Assembly (NCBI RefSeq): GCF_001423585.1
Contig: NZ_LMOP01000002.1
Location: forward strand, 1-64,000
Direction: 5' to 3'
Length of the DNA stretch: 64,000 bases
Source of the DNA: Xanthomonas sp. Leaf148
Lineage (GTDB): Bacteria; Pseudomonadota; Gammaproteobacteria; Xanthomonadales; Xanthomonadaceae
The notes beneath the pieces are model-generated. The model saw only the letters and a program-made list of their open reading frames with translations, was not told the DNA's origin and did not search any database. Shown here piece by piece: positions 7,721 to 17,194 of this stretch. The translations under genes were made by a program, and so were the position numbers. Within the stretch, counting starts at the first letter, position 1. Every line of letters begins with the position of its first letter.

Positions 7721-7936
7721 TCAGGCATCCTCATCGTCAATGATGTTGCTTAAGCTTGCCTCCGCGGCCGCAAGGCGGGTCCGCGATGTGGTGCCACCAG
7801 AGACGGCATTGAGTTCTGCATCGGTCAGTTCGCGTGCCAGGTTACGGCTCAGCAGGCGGAAAGACCCGGTCGTACCATGCTGCTTCGATTCTTGCTTGGA
7901 TATCGGGAGGACGTCCTTGGGTTGAGCGCCATCCAT
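7721..7936 (-). CDS. Double-glycine leader peptide (bacteriocin/RiPP-like precursor)
   Basis: 71 residues. Residues 35-48 (RELTDAELNAVSGG) are a canonical double-glycine leader recognised by peptidase-containing ABC exporters (C39 peptidase family). Cleavage after Gly48 would free a 23-residue core, TTSRTRLAAAEASLSNIIDD plus three residues, which is acidic at its C-terminus and has no Cys. So it is not a lanthipeptide or disulfide bacteriocin by sequence. No exporter or modifying enzyme is within the window; the only partner is the DUF6624-like gene just downstream. The GG motif is directly visible; secretion and activity are inference. Confidence 0.75.
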   Translation of the reverse strand: MDGAQPKDVLPISKQESKQHGTTGSFRLLSRNLARELTDAELNAVSGGTTSRTRLAAAEASLSNIIDDEDA

Positions 7937-7956
7937 GAAAACCGGAGCCAGACTGC

Positions 7957-7984
7957 TTTATCACCCCCATTGGAACGGCGTCAA
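7957..7984 (-). promoter_or_regulatory. Putative sigma-70 promoter of the double-glycine peptide
   Basis: On the minus strand TTGACG (7979-7984) and GATAAA (7957-7962) are separated by 16 bp, about 20 bases before the start codon at 7936. It is a sequence match only. Confidence 0.4.
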
Positions 7985-8059
7985 GTGATTTGGTGGCATA
8001 AATAGATCCCCATGCGCGTGAGCCCGCGAAAGGCAAGGCACGAACATTAGGGACGGAGG

Positions 8060-8704
8060 TAATTAAGCGGCGGCCCTGACCGCCAGCATGACCTGCAGCA
8101 AGGCGCAGCATCAGCGGCAGTGCGCTCAACGGCATCGGTGCACAAGGCGGCCTGAGCGGCCGTACCCGCCAGACCGCAGCAACTGTTGGCAGCCTTGTGG
8201 TGAACGGTCGTGCCAGCGGTAGCGCCGGCAGCATCCGCGTTGCGACAGGCACCAGCGGCAGCACCGGCACGCAAGTCGGCACCAATACGCAGGACGCCAC
8301 GCTCGCCACATCAAGCGGCATCGTCAAGATGTCGGTCGCACCGATGATCTCCGATGACAGCGGCCTGGTGCGTAGCACCGTCGAGTCAGACGAATGTTCA
8401 GACCACCGCTGCCGGTATCGGTGTCACCGCAGGTGCGAACGAAACCCGCACACGTGTTCGACCCCGCCACCATCCCCTTCGCCAACATCGTTGGCGGCGG
8501 CCAGACCTCGCTGACGCAGATCGATCTGCCAATCGGCGGGTTGTATCGCCTGTCCAATGGCAACGCCACCGATCGTACTGCCATGGGGCGCGCGGCAGTC
8601 GGCCTCGGCGGCATCAACGCTTGGCGCAGCAATGGGCCGGGCCGTCGTTACCTGATCGAGACCGACCCGCGCTTCGTCAATTACGACAACTTCATCAGCA
8701 GCTG
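8060..8704 (+). pseudogene. Frameshifted filamentous-haemagglutinin fragment
   Basis: Several short plus-strand frames carry exoprotein-like sequence in order: a Gly/Ser/Thr-rich stretch at about 8110-8390 (VVNGRASGSAGSIRVATG), then QTTAAGIGVTAG in another frame. From 8394 comes a third frame with PHVFDPATIPFANIVGGG and RRYLIETDPRFVNYDNFISS. The last pattern is typical of the FhaB/CdiA region before the second haemagglutinin domain. At least two frameshifts and no ends: a relic, related to the gene at the start of the window. Confidence 0.65.
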
Positions 8705-8945
8705 TCGACTCCCCGCAATTCAGTACCACATGAAATTTAGAGGTCCGCGGTTGATGTTGATCACGGAACTCGGCCGGCGTTAGTCCGCCCATGCTGTCGT
8801 GCGGTGTCTGTTCGCTTTAGTCGGGTAGCCACTGCTCGATCTGCTAGCGCACGTCGTTCGGTGTGCGGAAGATGTGCATGTCCAGCATGCCGTGCCGGTG
8901 GCCTCGGTTGAAACTCTCGAACGCAGCATTTGTACCGCCTGGACA
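8705..8945 (-). pseudogene. Tail of an IS3-family orfB
   Basis: On the minus strand it reads NAAFESFNRGHRHGMLDMHI, then PNDVR, a stop, QIEQWLPD, a stop, and PHDSMGGLTPAEFRDQHQ. This is the end of an IS3 transposase catalytic domain, including the Glu of the DDE triad and the closing LTPAEF motif, with two nonsense codons. The upstream two thirds of the gene are missing. Confidence 0.75.
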
Positions 8946-9018
8946 GCCGTTATGGCAGCTTAGCGGCTTCTGCGAGTGCGGCATCAGCGCCTCGTTTTTC
9001 ACTCTGGGATATGTCGTG

Positions 9019-9507
9019 ATGATGTCGAAAAAAGGGCAGTGGTTCGGACTGATTGGGTGGTTGGTGCTGTGCTACGCCGTGGCCGGGCTTGGTGCGATGG
9101 CGTCCATCCAGGCGGCCACCTTCTATGCGGGACTGGCGCGGCCGGCGTGGGCGCCGCCCGGTTGGTTGTTCGGTCCGGTGTGGACGGCGTTGTACGGGAT
9201 GATGGCGGTGGCGGCCTGGCTGGTCTGGCGACACGGGGGATGGCGTGCTTGCCAGGGAGCGCTTGGTCTATTTGTTCTGCAGTTGGGCTTGAACGGGCTG
9301 TGGAGCTGGTTGTTCTTTGCGTGGCATCAGGGGGCGTGGGCATTCGCGGACATCGTGGCGCTGTGGCTGTCATTGGCCTGCACGATTGCCGCCTTCGGCA
9401 AGCGGCAACGGTTGGCCGGGTGGCTGTTGGTGCCGTACCTGTTATGGGTCAGCTTTGCAGCAGCATTGAATTACGCGGTGTGGCAGCTCAACCCTGGCGC
9501 TCTGTGA
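9019..9507 (+). CDS. tspO: TspO/MBR family tryptophan-rich sensory protein
   Basis: 162 residues with five predicted membrane helices and many Trp. Family motifs are visible: ARPAWAPPGWLFGPVWTALY in the first loop/helix 2, NGLWSWLFFAWH in helix 3 and NYAVWQLN at the end. TspO proteins bind porphyrins and cholesterol-like ligands in the membrane and act in tetrapyrrole or stress signalling. The start is ATG 9019 (or ATG 9022); the longer upstream frame reaches into the IS relic and is rejected. It stands alone between accessory DNA and the thr operon. Confidence 0.85.
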   Translation: MMSKKGQWFGLIGWLVLCYAVAGLGAMASIQAATFYAGLARPAWAPPGWLFGPVWTALYGMMAVAAWLVWRHGGWRACQGALGLFVLQLGLNGLWSWLFFAWHQGAWAFADIVALWLSLACTIAAFGKRQRLAGWLLVPYLLWVSFAAALNYAVWQLNPGAL

Positions 9508-9781
9508 GCAAGCTAGCTCAAGGCGCTTTGGCCGAGTTCCAGGCAGGATGAGCTAAGCGCACGAACACAGCCGCGCGCGACGATTTGCTTGCTGCGACGC
9601 CCTTTCCGCGGGTACGTGGGCTGCGCAAGCAACGGCCTTGCCACTGCCTAAAAAGTTTCCATAGCAATCAATCGCTTGCCGAAGGATTGCTTAAAGCACT
9701 GTCCAGCAAGGTTTTCTGATCACACGATCATCGCGGCGCAGGCGCGCATTCACGCAATGCTTGACAGGCCTCGGCCCGGTG

Positions 9782-9928
9782 ATGTCTTTTGCGTACATGC
9801 CTAACGCCTGTGCCACCGCTTCGCTTCTCTGTCAGCCGCTGCTGCGGCCGGGTGCGGGCGTGGCCGGCATTACCACCACCATTACTACCGTCACCATTCG
9901 CCCGGTGCGGCCCGTCGTCTTCGCGTAA
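9782..9928 (+). CDS. thrL: thr operon leader peptide
   Basis: 48 codons (ATG 9782; an in-frame ATG at 9797 would give 43). Codons near the end read GITTTITTVTI, with six Thr and three Ile within eleven residues. Runs of Thr and Ile codons are how thr operon leaders sense charged tRNA-Thr and tRNA-Ile by ribosome stalling. The stop (9926-9928) lies 16 bp before a terminator-like hairpin and about 95 bp before thrA. A TTGACA at 9761-9766 could be the -35 box, but I see no convincing -10. Confidence 0.85.
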   Translation: MSFAYMPNACATASLLCQPLLRPGAGVAGITTTITTVTIRPVRPVVFA

Positions 9929-9943
9929 CTTCCGAAAACAACG

Positions 9944-9978
9944 GCCCCGCACCCGGACCAGGATGCGGGGGCTTTCCT
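9944..9978 (+). terminator. thrL: Attenuator hairpin before thrA
   Basis: The stem CCCCGCA (9945-9951) / TGCGGGG (9964-9970) has a 12-base loop and is followed by a pyrimidine/T-containing stretch. Together with the Thr/Ile-rich leader it forms a classical attenuator. When Thr-tRNA is scarce, stalling in the leader would prevent the hairpin and let thrA be read. Confidence 0.7.
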
Positions 9979-10021
9979 CCCTCATCTGATGCGGACGGGG
10001 CCTCCCTAACGAGGTCTGTCG

Positions 10022-12529
10022 ATGTCATCGCCTGTCGTTTCGCTCGAACCCGCTGCTGTTGCCGCCTCTTCCGCACGCACCGTCGTGCACAAATTCGGCG
10101 GCACGTCGGTGGCCGATGCCGAGCGCTATCGGCATGTTGCGCGCCTGTTGCTGGCGCGCGAGGAGACCGTGCAGGTCACCGTGGTCTCGGCGATGAAAGG
10201 TGTCACCGATGCCTTGATCGAACTGGCCGAGCTGGCTTCGCAGGACCGACCGGAGTGGCGCGAGCGCTGGCATGACACGCGCGCACGCCATCGCGGTGCG
10301 GCGGTGGCCTTGCTCGGCGAACACTCGGGTCCCACGGTGGAATGGCTGGACGAACGCTTCGAGCATCTGGCGCAGATCCTGGGTGCTTTGGCGGTGATCG
10401 GCGAGTTGCCGCGCGAGGTGCTCGACCGCGTGCAGGGTCTGGGTGAGGTGTATTCGGCGCAACTGCTGGGCGATCACTTCCGCGCGATCGGCGAAGACTG
10501 CGCGGTGCTGGACGCGCGCGATGTGTTGGTGGTCAACCGTGGCGAGCTCGGCGTGGATGTGGACTGGGATGTCAGCGCGCAGCGGCTTGCGACCTGGCGC
10601 CAGGCGCATCCGCAGACGCGGGTTGTGGTGACTGGATTTGTGGCGCGCGACCGCGCCGACCGGATCACCACGCTGGGGCGCAACGGCAGCGATTATTCCG
10701 GCGCGATCTTCGCGGCCTTGTTCGATGCCGAGGAGCTGCATATCTGGACCGATGTGGATGGCGTGCTGTCGGCCGATCCGCGCGTGGTGCCAGAGGCGGT
10801 GCAGCTGGAAACCTTGAGTTACGACGAAGCCTGCGAGCTGGCTTATTTCGGTGCGAAGGTGGTGCACCCGCAGACCATGTCGCCGGCGATCGAGCGCGGC
10901 CTGCCGATCATCATCCGCAACACCTTCCAGCCGGAACATCCGGGCACGCGCATCACCGCCAGCAGCGCGGTGAGCGGGCCGATCAAGGGGTTGACGCTCA
11001 GTCCCGACCTGGCGGTGCTGAATCTGGAAGGCACCGGCTTGATCGGCGTGCCAGGCACTGCCGAGCGCGTGTTCGCGGCGCTGCGGACGGCGCAGGTGTC
11101 GGTGGTGATGATCTCGCAGGGCTCGTCCGAACATTCGATCTGCTGCGTGGTCAAACAGCACGAATCCGAGCGTGCACGCAATGCGTTGTTGCAGGCGTTT
11201 GCGCACGAACTCACCGTCGGCCAGGTGCAGCGTGTGCAGTTGACCACCGGCATCAGTGTGTTGGCGGCAGTGGGCGATGGCATGGCCGGCCAGCCGGGTG
11301 TGGCGGCGCGCTTGTTCGAATCGCTGGGGCGCGCGCAGGTCAATATCCTGGCCATCGCGCAGGGTTCGTCGGAGCGCAATATCTCGGTGGCCATCGATGC
11401 GGCGCATGCGACCAAGGCCTTGCGCGCGGCGCATGCCGGGTTCTGGCTGTCGCCGCAGACGTTCTCGGTGGGCGTGATCGGGCCGGGCAATGTGGGCGCG
11501 GCGTTGCTGGATCAGTTGCGCATCGCGCAGCCGCAATTGCTAGGCAAGGCCAATATCGACCTGCGCTTGCGCGCGGTGGTGTCGCGCGGACGCATGTTGC
11601 TCGACGAGCGCGGTCTGGTGGGCAACTGGCGCGATGCCTTCGCGTCCGCAGCCACCGCGACCGATCTGGAGCGTTTCACCACGCATCTGCTGTCTGCGCA
11701 TCTGCCGCATACGGTGATCATCGATTGCAGCGGCAGTGCCGAAGTGGCTGACCGCTATGCGGGTTGGTTGGCGGCCGGTATCCACGTGGTGACGCCGAAC
11801 AAGCAAGCCGGCTCCGGCCCATTGGCGCGCTATGAAGCGATCCGTGCTGCGGCCGACGCCAGCGGTGCGCGCTTCCGTTACGAGGCCACCGTGGGTGCAG
11901 GCCTGCCGGTGATCACCACGTTGCGCGATCTGGTCGATACCGGCGATGCGGTGACCTCGATCGAAGGCATCTTCTCCGGCACGCTGGCGTGGCTGTTCAA
12001 CAAATACGACGGCAGCGTAGCGTTCTCCGAACTGGTCACTCAGGCGCGGGGCATGGGCTATACCGAGCCGGACCCGCGCGACGATCTGTCGGGCGTGGAT
12101 GTGGCCCGCAAACTGGTGATTTTGGCGCGTGAAGCGGGGCGTGCGATCAGCCTGGAAGACGTCAACGTAGAAAGCCTGGTGCCCGAAACCTTGCGTCAGG
12201 CCAGTGTGGATGACTTCATGGCGCATCTGCAGGACGTGGACGCGGGATTCGCGCAACGGCTGGCCGATGCGCGCGCACGCGGCAATGTGTTGCGCTATGT
12301 CGCGCAGCTGCCGCCCGAGCGTGCGCCCAGCGTGGGCCTGGTGGAACTGCCGGCCGATCATGCGTTCGCCAATCTGCGTCTGACCGACAACGTGGTGCAG
12401 TTCACCACGCGGCGTTACTGCGAAAACCCGTTGGTGGTGCAGGGCCCGGGCGCCGGACCGGAAGTTACCGCGGCCGGTGTCTTTGCCGATCTGCTGCGCG
12501 TTGCAGCAGGCGAGGGGGCGCGGTTGTGA
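10022..12529 (+). CDS. thrA: Bifunctional aspartokinase / homoserine dehydrogenase
   Basis: 835 residues, the usual size of fused ThrA. The N-terminal aspartokinase starts with [13 protein letters not shown] (residues ~21-33). A regulatory ACT region follows at about residues 320-460 ([32 protein letters not shown]). The homoserine dehydrogenase half opens with the NAD-binding [14 protein letters not shown] at about residue 483. It includes [10 protein letters not shown] and the substrate region [12 protein letters not shown]. It catalyses the first and third steps from aspartate to threonine/methionine. The ACT domains predict threonine feedback; transcription should be attenuated through thrL. 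It overlaps thrB by 4 bp (GTGA). Confidence 0.97.
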   Translation: MSSPVVSLEPAAVAASSARTVVHKFGGTSVADAERYRHVARLLLAREETVQVTVVSAMKGVTDALIELAELASQDRPEWRERWHDTRARHRGAAVALLGEHSGPTVEWLDERFEHLAQILGALAVIGELPREVLDRVQGLGEVYSAQLLGDHFRAIGEDCAVLDARDVLVVNRGELGVDVDWDVSAQRLATWRQAHPQTRVVVTGFVARDRADRITTLGRNGSDYSGAIFAALFDAEELHIWTDVDGVLSADPRVVPEAVQLETLSYDEACELAYFGAKVVHPQTMSPAIERGLPIIIRNTFQPEHPGTRITASSAVSGPIKGLTLSPDLAVLNLEGTGLIGVPGTAERVFAALRTAQVSVVMISQGSSEHSICCVVKQHESERARNALLQAFAHELTVGQVQRVQLTTGISVLAAVGDGMAGQPGVAARLFESLGRAQVNILAIAQGSSERNISVAIDAAHATKALRAAHAGFWLSPQTFSVGVIGPGNVGAALLDQLRIAQPQLLGKANIDLRLRAVVSRGRMLLDERGLVGNWRDAFASAATATDLERFTTHLLSAHLPHTVIIDCSGSAEVADRYAGWLAAGIHVVTPNKQAGSGPLARYEAIRAAADASGARFRYEATVGAGLPVITTLRDLVDTGDAVTSIEGIFSGTLAWLFNKYDGSVAFSELVTQARGMGYTEPDPRDDLSGVDVARKLVILAREAGRAISLEDVNVESLVPETLRQASVDDFMAHLQDVDAGFAQRLADARARGNVLRYVAQLPPERAPSVGLVELPADHAFANLRLTDNVVQFTTRRYCENPLVVQGPGAGPEVTAAGVFADLLRVAAGEGARL

Positions 12530-13521
12530 ATCAGGCGGTGAGCGGTCAATCCGCAGTCGCGTATACGCAAGCAAACGGTGTTTCGTCCGGCATGGGCGCT
12601 CTGCACCAAGCGCGTGCCTTCGCCCCGGCATCGGTTGCCAACGTCGCCGTGGGCTTCGACCTGTTGGGGTATCCGGTCGATGGCGTGGGCGATACGGTGA
12701 CGGTGCGTCGCATCGATGCGCCGGTGGTACGCATCGCCGCCATTCGCGGCACTACCGTCGCGTTGCCGCTGGATGCCGAGCGCAACACCGCCGGCGCCGC
12801 CTTGATGTCAATGCGCGCTGCATTGGAGCTGCCTTACGGCTTTGAAGTGGAGATCGACAAGGGCATTGCGCTGAGCTCGGGCATGGGTGGCTCGGCAGCC
12901 TCGTGCGTGGCCGCGTTGGTGGCGGCAAACGCGCTGCTGGACACGCCGTTGAGCACGACGCAGTTGTATCAGCATGCGCTCGATGGCGAAGCCGTCGCCA
13001 GCGGTAGCCGGCATGGCGACAATCTGGGGCCGCTGTTTTTAGGGGGCTTGGTGTTGTGCACGCTGGAGCGGCTGGTGCCGATCGCGGTGCCAGCGGCGTG
13101 GCATAGCCTATTGGTGCACCCGGATGCCGTGCTGGAAACCCGTCGTGCGCGCGAGGCCCTGGCCGGCGATTATCAATTGCGCGAGTTTGTCGCGCAGAGC
13201 ACCAATCTTGCGTTAGTGCTGGCGGGCTGCCATGCCGGCGATGCCGAGTTGGTGCGTGCCGGCTTGCGCGATGTGCTGGTCGAGCCACGCCGTGCGCCAT
13301 TGATCACCGGCTTTGCCGCCGCCAAGCAGGCTGCGCTGGAGCATGACGCAATGGGCGCCAGCATTTCCGGTGCCGGCCCCAGCGTGTTTGCCTGGTTCGA
13401 AACGCGCGCCGCCGCGCAAGCCGCTGCGCCTGCGGTGCAGGCTGCCTTCGCCGCTGCCGGGTTCGATAGTCAGTCCTGGGTGTCGCCGATCGCCAGCCCG
13501 GCCGCACGGCTGATCGAATGA
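12526..13521 (+). CDS. thrB: Homoserine kinase (GHMP family)
   Basis: 331 residues beginning at GTG 12526, overlapping the thrA stop by 4 bp, which implies translational coupling. The GHMP ATP-binding motif is [12 protein letters not shown] at about residues 117-128. The conserved start [15 protein letters not shown] and the C-terminal [15 protein letters not shown] are present. It phosphorylates homoserine for threonine synthase. The N-terminal ~20 residues before [10 protein letters not shown] look like an extension; a later start is possible. Confidence 0.96.
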   Translation: MNQAVSGQSAVAYTQANGVSSGMGALHQARAFAPASVANVAVGFDLLGYPVDGVGDTVTVRRIDAPVVRIAAIRGTTVALPLDAERNTAGAALMSMRAALELPYGFEVEIDKGIALSSGMGGSAASCVAALVAANALLDTPLSTTQLYQHALDGEAVASGSRHGDNLGPLFLGGLVLCTLERLVPIAVPAAWHSLLVHPDAVLETRRAREALAGDYQLREFVAQSTNLALVLAGCHAGDAELVRAGLRDVLVEPRRAPLITGFAAAKQAALEHDAMGASISGAGPSVFAWFETRAAAQAAAPAVQAAFAAAGFDSQSWVSPIASPAARLIE

Positions 13522-13595
13522 GCCGGCATCTGCATGTCCCGGCTCGGCAGAATGCAGCGTGCGGCGTGTGGAGCACGCAACACGCTGCAAGCACC

Positions 13596-13910
13596 TCATT
13601 CCACCACGACCTCGCTGATCTGCATCACCGGGCTGAGGTCGGTGTAGTTGGCGATGTCGCCCAGGATCTCCGTCGCGTGCGGGCCGAAGCTGCCGTTAAA
13701 GGCTTCCACCGAGTCGCAAAAGATATGGCACATGCCGATGAAGGCCGGCGTGCTGCCGGGCTCGCCGCCACTGAGTCCCTTGTCCACCGTGTAACGCAGG
13801 CAGGCCGCACCCATGCGCGCGGCCACCAGCGGCATGTGCTGGTCGCGGTAATAGGTGTGGTCGAAACGGGCGCCTTCGCGGTAGGGGTACATCACACTGA
13901 CCTTGATCAT
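13596..13910 (-). CDS. EthD family protein
   Basis: 104 residues starting MIKVSVMYPY, with the EthD/dimeric alpha-beta barrel pattern (FDHTYYRDQHMPLVAARMG and a C-terminal TDLSPVMQISEVV). Such small ferredoxin-like-fold proteins act as accessory or degradative enzymes; EthD itself belongs to an ether-degradation system. It is encoded against the flow of the thr genes, in the gap between thrB and thrC, ending 74 bp after thrB. Role here unknown. Confidence 0.85.
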   Translation of the reverse strand: MIKVSVMYPYREGARFDHTYYRDQHMPLVAARMGAACLRYTVDKGLSGGEPGSTPAFIGMCHIFCDSVEAFNGSFGPHATEILGDIANYTDLSPVMQISEVVVE

Positions 13911-14068
13911 CTGCCGACTCCACGGAAAGGTGCGCGCAGCATAGCGCCGCGCCGGCGCGCGCAGGCGACCATTCGGCGGAACGCAGCAACCGCGCCAGCC
14001 ATGCCCATTGCCTCGATCATTTCATTGCCGGGTCACGCCCGGTCCTGTTTTTGCCTGGAGTCACGCTG

Positions 14069-15373
14069 ATGTTCATCTCCACCCGTGGCGGCGCACCCGC
14101 CGCAAGCCTGAGCCAGGCGATTGCCGCCGGCCTGGCCCCCGATGGCGGACTGTATGTGCCGCAGACCTTGCCGCCGGCGCGCACGCTGGCCGCCGGTGCC
14201 GACCTGGCCGCGACAGCCACCACCTTGCTGCAGCCGTTTTTCGAAGGCGATGCGTTGGCGCCCGAGTTGCCCGCCATCTGCGCCGAGGCGTTCGATTTCC
14301 TGGCGCCGCTGGTGGCACTGGCCACGCCCGGCGATTACGCGCTGGAGCTGTTTCATGGCCCGACCGCTGCATTCAAGGATTTCGGTGCGCGCTTCCTGGC
14401 TGCCTGCCTGACCCGTCTGCGTCGTGCCGAAGACCGCCCGCTCACCATTCTGGTGGCCACGTCCGGCGATACCGGCGCTGCGGTGGCGGCGGCATTCCAT
14501 CGCCAGCCGGGCTTGCGCGTGGTGGTGCTGTATCCGGACGGGCGGGTGTCGCCGCGTCAGGCGCATCAGCTGGGCTGTTTTGGCGACAACATCCAGGCAT
14601 TGCGGGTGGCCGGCTCGTTCGACGATTGCCAGGCGATGGTCAAGCAGGCCTTGAGCGACACTGCGCTGCAGACGCAGGTGCCGCTGAGCTCGGCCAACAG
14701 CATCAGCCTGGGCCGCTTGCTGCCGCAGATGAGCTACTACGCGCATGCCGCCCTGCAGCACCAGGCGACGGCGGGCAGTGTGCTGAATCTGGTGGTGCCC
14801 ACCGGCAATCTAGGCAACGGGCTGGCCGCGATCCTGGCACGCGCGCTCGGGGTGCCGTTGGGCAAGATCGCGCTGGCGTCCAACGCCAACCACGTGTTGC
14901 CGGATTACTTTGCCGGCGACGACTACGCCCCGCAGCCCAGCGTGGCGACCCTGGCCAATGCGATGGACGTGGGTGCACCAAGCAATTTCGAGCGGCTGCG
15001 CTGGTTGTACCAAGGTGACGATGCGGAGTTGCGCGAGGCTTTCCGCGCCCTGTCGGTCGACGATGCGGCCATCAGCCACACCATCCAGCAGCGCTATGCG
15101 CGCCACGGCGAAGTGCATTGCCCGCACACCGCCACCGCAGTGCATGTGCTTGAGCAACTGCGTGCCGAAGGTGCCGAGGGCGTCACCGGCGACTGGGCCG
15201 TGGCTGCCACCGCTCACCCGGCCAAGTTCGAAGGGGTGGTGGAGCCGTTGATCGGCCGCGCGGTCGATGTTCCGCCGGCATTGGCGGCGCTGCTGCAACG
15301 TCCGGCACACGCCGAAGCGCTGGCGCCGGATTACGCCGTGTTCCGGCAGCGCCTGCTTGCGGATGCGGCCTGA
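14069..15373 (+). CDS. thrC: Threonine synthase
   Basis: 434 residues. The start MFISTRGGAPA matches threonine synthases; ATG 14069 has GGAG at 14057-14060 and is preferred over the in-frame codon at 14051. The PLP lysine is Lys103 in HGPTAAFKDFGAR. The phosphate-binding region GDTGAAVAAAF and the VPTGNLGNGLAAI glycine loop are present. It converts O-phosphohomoserine to threonine. It is separated from thrB by an opposite-strand gene, so it may have its own promoter in 13911-14068; none is obvious. Confidence 0.96.
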   Translation: MFISTRGGAPAASLSQAIAAGLAPDGGLYVPQTLPPARTLAAGADLAATATTLLQPFFEGDALAPELPAICAEAFDFLAPLVALATPGDYALELFHGPTAAFKDFGARFLAACLTRLRRAEDRPLTILVATSGDTGAAVAAAFHRQPGLRVVVLYPDGRVSPRQAHQLGCFGDNIQALRVAGSFDDCQAMVKQALSDTALQTQVPLSSANSISLGRLLPQMSYYAHAALQHQATAGSVLNLVVPTGNLGNGLAAILARALGVPLGKIALASNANHVLPDYFAGDDYAPQPSVATLANAMDVGAPSNFERLRWLYQGDDAELREAFRALSVDDAAISHTIQQRYARHGEVHCPHTATAVHVLEQLRAEGAEGVTGDWAVAATAHPAKFEGVVEPLIGRAVDVPPALAALLQRPAHAEALAPDYAVFRQRLLADAA

Positions 15374-15476
15374 GCCAAACGCGTTCAGCCAGCCGGGGTT
15401 GGAAAGTGCCGCGCATGGGGCTATCTCTATCGGGGTGCGGCCCCGGCGTGGCGCCGCGTTCGATGTGGGTTGCTGC

Positions 15477-16217
15477 ATGTCTTATCGAGTGATTGCCGTT
15501 GCCGCCGCGTTGTGCGGATGGGCAGCGGCGGGTGCGGCCGTGGCGGCCGATACCATGGCTGCGTCCCCAGTATCGCCATTGGGCGCTCCGCGTGCCGGGC
15601 TGATCGATGCCTTGGCGCGTCAGGCGCCGTCGTTGGACCGCCAGGTTCTGGCGTTGGCTACCGAAGCGTTGCAATGCGCGCGGCAACGCCAGCAGGTGGG
15701 CGATGAGCGTGTGCTCAGCGTCATCGACTACAGCCGGCCGTCGACCGAACGCCGGCTGTGGGTATTCGATCTGGCGCGGCAGCGGTTGTTGTTCCAGGAA
15801 TGGGTGGCGCACGGGCGCAATACCGGCGAGAACCTGGCCGCGAAGTTCTCCAACGCCGACGGCAGCTTCCAGTCCAGCCTGGGTGCGTTCACCGCGCAAG
15901 AGTCTTACACCGGCCACAACGGCTATTCGTTACGGCTCAAAGGGCTGGAGCCGGGCTTCAACGATCACGCGCGCGACCGCGCCATCGTGATCCACGGTGC
16001 GCCCTACGTCAGCGAGGCCATCATCCGCAGCCAGGGGCGGCTGGGCCGCAGCCTTGGCTGCCCGGCAGTGCGGCCGGCAGTGGCCAGGCAGCTGATCGAC
16101 ACCTTGCGCGAGGGCGCGTTCGTGTTCGCCTATTACCCGGACCGCGCCTGGTTGCGGCAGTCGCAACTCCTCAGCAGCGGCTGCGGTGCATCGGTGGCGA
16201 GTGCGGGTGGGCGTTGA
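15477..16217 (+). CDS. Exported L,D-transpeptidase-like protein
   Basis: 246 residues with an N-terminal signal peptide (MSYRVIAVAAALCGWAAAGA then AVAA). It has the catalytic pattern of the murein L,D-transpeptidase catalytic domain family: His173 in IVIHGAP and Cys195 in GRSLGCPAVRP. Such proteins cross-link peptidoglycan or attach proteins to it in the periplasm; which, I cannot say. The start is ATG 15477. The frame extends upstream into thrC, but that part overlaps a certain gene and lacks a signal sequence. Confidence 0.85.
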   Translation: MSYRVIAVAAALCGWAAAGAAVAADTMAASPVSPLGAPRAGLIDALARQAPSLDRQVLALATEALQCARQRQQVGDERVLSVIDYSRPSTERRLWVFDLARQRLLFQEWVAHGRNTGENLAAKFSNADGSFQSSLGAFTAQESYTGHNGYSLRLKGLEPGFNDHARDRAIVIHGAPYVSEAIIRSQGRLGRSLGCPAVRPAVARQLIDTLREGAFVFAYYPDRAWLRQSQLLSSGCGASVASAGGR

Positions 16218-16432
16218 AGTGTCGTGCGCTGCGTCGTGATTCGACAACGTAGTTGAGTACACGGCCGGCGTGAATTGAGTGCATCGGCGCTGTCGCATTG
16301 AGTGCCGCCATCCGGCCAGCACACAGCTGTCTTCGTCACCGCCGCGAGCACTGGCGCCGCGTCTTCGCCAACGTGCAGTGGTGCGGCTCTGCAATCAAAC
16401 CAGGTGTTCAACCACCATCGACCAGATAGCGC

Positions 16433-17194
16433 TCAAACCGTGTCGCCCGCCAGGCTGCGCAGGGCGGCGTAGTCCAGGATCTGCACCAGCTGCAGTTGCG
16501 GCAGCGCGATCAGCTGCTGCTGCCTGAGTTTGGTGAAGGTGCGGCTCACCGTTTCCATGGTCAGCCCGAGATGGTCGGCGATGTCGCCGCGGCTCATCGG
16601 CAGGGCCACGGTGTCGCCACTGGCACCGGGCTGGGTCGAGCGGGCAGCCAGACGCAGCAGAAAGTGCGCCAACCGTTCGCTGGGTTGCAGCCGCGCCAAC
16701 AGCAGGCCGGTGTCCTGCGCGGCGGCCAGTTCCATGCTGGCGCGTTGCAGCAGCTTGCGCTCCAGATGCGGGTAGCGATCGCGCAACTGGCGCATCTGCG
16801 CCATCGGCGTACGACACACGCGGCTGTCGATCATAGCTTCGATGTCGTGGCGGTGCTGCGCGGTTTCGGTCAGCCCCACATAGTCGCCCGGCAGCACGAA
16901 ACCGGTGATCTGGCGGCGTCCATCGGCCAGCGTGCGAACCAGGCGCAAGGCACCGGAGGTGACGGTGTAGACGTGCTGGCGCGCATCGCCGGCACGCACC
17001 AAGGTACTGCCGGGTGCATAGCTGGACGCTGTGGTGGCCTCATCGAGTGCGTCCATTTCCTGCGGCGACAACGCCGCGCAGATCGCACGGCCGCGGACCG
17101 CGCATAGCGCGCAATCGGAGCTGCGCGCGTCGCTGCCGGATGCCGCGCCGGGCGCCGGGCAGGTCACGCTGGGGTCTGAAAGCTGCCGATACAT
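16433..17194 (-). CDS. fnr: FNR-type transcription regulator (Crp/Fnr family)
   Basis: 253 residues. The cyclic-nucleotide-like beta-roll is at about residues 45-155 and the winged helix at 195-245. The recognition helix (TMETVSRTF) contains the E-x-x-S-R signature that in FNR reads TTGAT half-sites. The N-terminus carries Cys28-X2-Cys31-X7-Cys39, with a further Cys12. A central Cys127 corresponds to E. coli Cys122. The CX2CX7C plus central Cys set is that of FnrN/FixK-like oxygen sensors binding a [4Fe-4S] cluster. So a redox/oxygen-responsive regulator is likely. It is divergent from hisS with a 110-bp spacer. Confidence 0.88.
   Translation of the reverse strand: MYRQLSDPSVTCPAPGAASGSDARSSDCALCAVRGRAICAALSPQEMDALDEATTASSYAPGSTLVRAGDARQHVYTVTSGALRLVRTLADGRRQITGFVLPGDYVGLTETAQHRHDIEAMIDSRVCRTPMAQMRQLRDRYPHLERKLLQRASMELAAAQDTGLLLARLQPSERLAHFLLRLAARSTQPGASGDTVALPMSRGDIADHLGLTMETVSRTFTKLRQQQLIALPQLQLVQILDYAALRSLAGDTV

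Noticed and set aside
8863-9018. N-terminal extension of tspO
   Set aside because: It lies in the IS3 relic and lacks similarity to TspO; family members begin just before the first helix.
10025-11536. Long minus-strand ORF (about 500 codons) opposite thrA
   Set aside because: Mirror frame of a certain gene with strong third-position GC; His/Arg/Gln-rich translation without any domain.
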